DNA of 64,000 nucleotides from Alnus glutinosa (Eukaryota; Streptophyta; Magnoliopsida; Fagales; Betulaceae), in NCBI RefSeq assembly GCF_958979055.1, contig NC_084892.1, positions 23,834,001 through 23,898,000 of the forward strand, read 5' to 3'. Positions 59,412 through 64,000 of the stretch are shown one piece after another. Every line of letters begins with the position of its first letter. Within the stretch, counting starts at the first letter, position 1. The notes beneath the pieces were generated by a model. That model did not search any database and was not told the origin of the DNA. It saw nothing but the letters and a program-made list of their open reading frames with translations. Position numbers and translations under genes: made by a program.

Positions 59412-60017
59412 TTTAAAAAATATTGTTAGGGTTATACAAGAGTTGTACAAAAATTATAAACGTATCATACCTCGTTAAAAATATATTGTCTTCAATGTTT
59501 TAAAATCTTTTCCTTGTTCTCTTGAAAACAACTAAACTTTTTTTTAGGAGAATATGACCATAGACTAAGAAGAAAATAAAAATCAACACATCTCAATTTT
59601 TTTTAGGGCAAAAGACTACAAAATGATGACCGATCAAAGGATAATATATCAATTTTAAAAAAGAAAAAAGAAGATTGATTAAAAAGAAGACAGAGGATCA
59701 ATCGGTTAGGAGTAAAAGAGAACCAAGACGGACAAAAATTTTATACAAACTAATTTGTTAGAAACTCATACAAACCGGCCTTTAAAACCAATAATAATGA
59801 TTATATCTTTTAAGCTATTAAAAAAAGCATATAAGAAACAAATGGAATTAAAAAAAAAAAAAAAAATGTATTCCTCACATGAAATCCCTTTTAACCAGAA
59901 ACCATTTGTTCTTTCCCCACCTGTGCTACCCGTCACTTTTGTGAATATTGTGGTCAAATACGTTTAGGCACCTTTAAGCCTATAATTAATTTTATACAAA
60001 CCACATTTTAACGGTGA

Positions 60018-60195
60018 CGTGTTCTTGAGGAATGCTAGGCTTACAAAATATTTTACCAAAAACCCTCTTACAAAGTGATGTGGCACGGCGCCACATGATT
60101 GAATTTCTCAAAATTTGAATTCATCTCCTTCTCAATCATGTTAGGCCACGTCACTTTGTAAGAGTTTTTTGGTTAAAATATTTTGTAAGAAAGAT
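60018..60195. mobile_element. Foldback MITE, GAGGAATGCTAGG terminus
   Basis: CTTACAAAATATTTTACC on the left is matched by GGTTAAAATATTTTGTAAG on the right, and ACAAAGTGATGTGGCACG by GGCCACGTCACTTTGT. The left terminus is like that of the 31629-32284 element. Confidence 0.6.
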
Positions 60196-60820
60196 CAGCC
60201 CCCGACACTTTTTGCATTCCCATCTCTGATTGTCAGTAAAACAAACGCAAAGCTCATAACAAAAGTAAAACTGGACAAACTGAGGGCCCAAAAATTAAAA
60301 AGAAAATAAGGCAAAAATGAACCACCATCCTGTACTTCCACAAGAAAGTTTACTTCTTAACAAAGATTGTCATTGTCAACTGTCAACCACATGATAATAC
60401 CAACACAATAACCCTTATGCATGGAAATGCACTCACTGAACTTCTATAGATGAGTCATTTTTGTACATATGTCGCAACAGGGAAGATTAACAAATCAGAA
60501 TACTAATACAAAGATAAGAATTTGTTGCCGCATGCATGCACAATAAAAGGTGAGCATGCAGTGTTTTCCATCTTCTCTTTCTTTCTTTCTTTCTTTTTTT
60601 CCTTTCTTTTATTTTAACACCCTTTTCCCTCACCCTAGGATTTCTAGTCTGTAGTTTGTACAAGAACAAAACAAATGTTAAAACAGCGAGCTGGCTGCTG
60701 ACCAAAATAAAACACAGAATAGCAGCAAATATACAGGAAAGTAGAATCACTAATACAAAAATTAAAGAATAATTCTACCCAGCTTGACTGATTGAATCAT
60801 TGGACTCGGAGAAGCTGTCA

Positions 60821-63136
60821 CTATACTGTTCGAGGCACTGCCTTCTCTAGCATTGCTGTTCCCTTGAAGATTGTCAGCTGGACCTCCCTCATATACTTTG
60901 ACAACTGGCCAGAAAGACGTATTTGTAAGTCAGTAACTGATTTTTCTTTATGAATAAAAATTCATTAAAAAGAAAAGGCAAAGCCCTCGTACATGAGGAC
61001 GGAACACGAGGCATGGTACCATTCTTACACAAGAATTATTTCTATCACTAGATTCCTTACCCATTAATAATAACACCCATTTTAGTAATGAACTATCCCC
61101 ATCATATTTTATTGACTAATGAGCAATTAACTAGACAATTCATGTCTTTATGTATCTCTTCCAGAGATCAACATTTGACAGTAATGATTCAGCCAGAGAT
61201 TAAAGCACAGCCAATAATGTCTTCTAAGAAGACTCCACACAGAATTCATTGCCTCAAATGTGTATGGTAATTTTTGTGTACAGCTCAATAGTCAAATAAC
61301 ACCTCCACCCCCAAAAGAATTAGCTGGTGAATGAGATCATGGGTTCAGTGTTCTTTAGCCTGTTTGGGACTGTTTCATCTTTTCTTTCGTTTTATTTTTC
61401 AATTTTTGTCTGATATTCAGACTACTGATTACTTAAACTAATTTTCCAGAGAAAAAGAATTGGGTAAAAGTAAATTTCTCCTCCATGATCCATTGTCAAA
61501 GAAAACACTTACTCTCTCCTCACTCATCTTCCTGAAGCCAAATTTCTTTGTCCAAATTGACTCAGCTTCCTCAGCCGCAGGGAGCACCAGGTTTTGCACG
61601 TCCATGGAAGACAACAACCTCTCTATACATGAAAATAACGCTTGGAAATAACCCTAGAAATGAAAATATTATAAAATAAGTCATAATTTAATCCTTAAAA
61701 AGCACGTAATACCTAAAAGGGGGAGGGGAGGGGGTGGAATGGGGGAAGAAGCAATATTAATATTAACTACACCAAAGCATTCTTAAATACCATGAAAGTA
61801 CTTACTTTTCCTTGATGTTCTCTACTGGTAGCTACAAGAGGAAGCTCAGCAACCTCCTGGCCAAAGATTCTGAGAAGACCAGCCGATACAACAACAGACC
61901 TGTGCACGCATTAAACCATCAACAATATGACGATCAAAATTACTAGGGCTATACTCTCAAGAAATGAATAACAGAAACAGAAGCAACATTGTACCAAGAG
62001 AGAAACATACTTCACAGTTAAAACTATACAATACATGCCTCCAAACTCTTGCCCAGATATATTTCTCCTGCAAAAAATCACAGAAAAACCATGTTACTGG
62101 AAATTGGAAGAATAACCAAACATTCAAAGTGAAAGTGATGGGAACTTTATGAAGGGCCCAAGCAAGAAAATATAGAAAAAACTATGATGAATGGCCTCCT
62201 CCCATCGCTTATCCATAAATGACCACATGCTCTATAAGAAATAGATTGACACTTTTCAAGAAATAGATTGACACTTTTCCACAGGCATACATGAGCACAG
62301 ACAAGCAAATTTGATTGCGTCAGGGTAACACATGCAGAAGCACGGCACAATAATCCCCTTGACTACAAAAATTAACAGTCAACTTCTACTAGGGAAGAAA
62401 AAGTCAAAGCTGAAAACTACCTCGCCAGGCCAGGGACAAAATATCTCAAAATTTCACAGAAAATTAAATTTCTTTGGTAGCATTAGAAATAGCAGCCAAA
62501 ATTATGATATGACCCACCCAATAAATATGCAAGTTAACGATGCATAATACCAGCTCATCTGACAGCACTTAGCAGTTCCAAAGAAACGTAATGCAACATA
62601 ATAATTAGAAAGCTGTTTCAGAGATTAAAAAAAAATTGAACTGCAACCTATCCACTTATAGCACAATATCAAAACACCAGATTCAAAGGTTTGTACGGAT
62701 GTTTAATTTCTCAGTTTTGAGTAGGCCACATTTTCATACAGTAGCAACCTTATGGTAGTGTTAAAATGCAATGTTAACCAAATTTTCCTGGTTAGACACC
62801 GAAAAAAAAATGGTATTTAAAAATTTATATTTGGTGTCAAAGATCCATAAAATTATTTTGTTTCTAAAAACATTTGCTCACCCATAAGCCCCAGGAGAGT
62901 TAAAGATGAAAAATGGGTACCCACAACACCCGGCATATAATGTTGTTCCTGAAACATGATTGTCTCACACAACTGTTAAAAAAAAAAAATCATACAACAA
63001 CCAAATGCCCTTTCTTCTTATCAACTAGTCCCCAATTTGCAACAAATTCATACATTAGCCACTTTGACTATAAGAACAGATTTACAGGAGACCATCATAA
63101 AATGCTAGAAACACACAGACAAAAACATGAGAGAGA

Positions 63137-63185
<49 letters not shown>

Positions 63186-63950
63186 AAGAAAAATAAGATA
63201 AAAAGCCAATATAAGCACATCAAAGATAACTTACCCATAGACCATAACAGGAATTAGATCACGACCAGATGTTGCAACAATAGGATCAAAGCACTCCTGC
63301 CAAAAGGTCAGAACACATAAGAAAACATTTAACAATTAAAATAACTATAGTATAATCATGTTCTTTAGAATCAACACATACACAGTTATAAGATTTATAG
63401 GAAAAGGGGAAAGGAATAACTACTAAAAAGGAATTTTCGTCACACATGATTCTCAATGCAAAAAAAAAAGCATGTAATGGGAAGAGAACGAGGAGATATC
63501 CAACACTGTATAGAAAAAACTTACTCGAAAGATTGAAGTAGCCCTTGAAAGCAAGGGTAGATCCTCTGGATAGCGACTTTTTCCACTCATAATTCGCCAC
63601 TGAACATCATTTGCATCTCCATCAATAAATAATCCTTTCACTACATGCTTCTTGATTATTATGTCGGACAATGAAGCATCAATCGTCTCTGCTCCACAGA
63701 TAACTGAATTCTTTAGAGCCACATGGATCCTATTGCAGTCATCACAGCAGAACCACTTATCCTTGGGGAGTTCCTGATATTCGGATCAAGGAAAATAAAT
63801 AAGTTCCTTCAAAAGGGATCATAAGAACTAACAATGACAAGGTTTCTAGACTTAGATCATAATAATTAACAATTACAAGGCTTCTAGACTTACTTTTAAA
63901 TCGCATAGCCCGCTGTCTCGCAAACATCCAACATGGAACTCCCTCTCACA
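60821..63950 (-). CDS. PHD-finger / GNAT acetyltransferase-domain protein, 3' part (runs off right edge)
   Basis: Minus-strand exons, 5' to 3': 63950-63894, 63773-63525, 63296-63235, 62067-62011, 61899-61806, 61653-61513 and 60904-60821 (stop TAG). All are GT-AG and in phase. The first reads CEREFHVGCLRDSGLCDLK and continues ELPKDKWFCCDDCNRIHVAL, the second half of a PHD zinc finger (C4HC3). Then come ECFDPIVATSGRDLIPVMVY, GRNISGQEFGGMYCIVLTVK, FGQEVAELPLVATSREHQGK, GYFQALFSCIERLLSSMDVQ, NLVLPAAEEAESIWTKKFGF and LSKYMREVQLTIFKGTAMLE, the GNAT-like acetyl-CoA-binding fold. This arrangement belongs to the plant family that includes IDM1 (histone acetyltransferase, anti-silencing), but many paralogues exist and the N-terminal half is outside the window. 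Role: probable chromatin regulator in the nucleus. Confidence 0.9.
63129..63182. repeat. (GA)n microsatellite in an intron
   Basis: About 26 GA units with one interruption, in the intron between exons 63296-63235 and 62067-62011 of the PHD/GNAT gene. Confidence 0.95.
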
Positions 63951-64000
63951 CTAACCAAAAATAAAGAGTAAGGTCAAAACAATGTCTTCAAAAAAAAAAT

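Larger units (their letters stand above)
57837..60820. other. AT-rich intergenic region with MITEs and poly(T) tracts
   Basis: There are T-tracts at about 58200-58240 and 58687-58718. A foldback MITE pair lies at 59046-59411 and another foldback at 60018-60195; both are listed separately. The last ~300 bases are probably the 3' UTR of the next minus-strand gene. No coding region is supported. Confidence 0.4.

Noticed and set aside
62913-63257. 114-aa frame with a long Arg-Glu repeat
   Set aside because: It is generated by the (GA)n microsatellite in an intron of the PHD/GNAT gene.

Overview
The window is plant nuclear DNA from a woody-type eudicot. The evidence is AT-rich sequence, short GT-AG introns, plant-specific proteins (ORRM-type organelle RRM protein, PHD/GNAT protein, plant histone H2A with an SPKK-like tail, chloroplast-type ArgJ), plant LINEs with their typical 3' tail, a Cassandra 5S-bearing TRIM and many MITEs. 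I cannot name the species. Nothing bacterial or viral was seen and there is no CRISPR array.

Layout, left to right. 1-5016 (+): the coding part of a soluble inorganic pyrophosphatase in 8 exons, with a TE-loaded last intron. 7529-8154 (-): cytosolic ribosomal protein S15a (uS8), whose probable 5' leader exon lies 5.3 kb upstream near 13427. The intervening leader intron holds a mitochondrial nad2 fragment, a Ty3/gypsy remnant and a LINE. 13.5-20.0 kb: a dense nest of DNA-transposon relics (MULE-type MITEs with 9-bp target duplications, PIF/Harbinger-like MITEs, a hAT element) inserted into each other. 20851-21453 (+): an acidic conserved plant protein of unknown function, followed by a 5'-truncated LINE. 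26.5-33.0 kb: more MITEs, a LINE-like retroposon and a Cassandra TRIM. 33363-33788 (+): histone H2B. 38060-38842 (-): histone H2A of the SPKK-tailed (H2A.W-like) class, convergent with H2B and separated from it by a copia-like LTR and a LINE. 39.3-41.7 kb: nested MITE/hAT. 43205-44300 (+): a basic, probably nuclear protein with a conserved KWAPDVYDP block. 46109-52852 (-): a complete 17-exon ArgJ (glutamate N-acetyltransferase) gene with one GC-AG intron. 55954-57836 (-): an ORRM2-like organelle RRM protein. 60821-63950 (-): the 3' part of a PHD-finger/GNAT-domain protein running off the right edge.

The genes are unrelated housekeeping and chromatin genes. The only functional pairing I see is H2A with H2B, and each has histone-type promoter elements. 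Exon junctions were read by eye from splice sites and reading-frame continuity; for every complete gene the exon lengths sum to a multiple of three. I found no convincing undescribed system. The strongest curiosities are the leader intron packed with organellar and retroelement DNA, the Cassandra-in-MITE nest with unequal LTRs, the multi-level MITE nest with readable target duplications, the GC-AG intron in ArgJ and a 107-bp-arm foldback near 55 kb.
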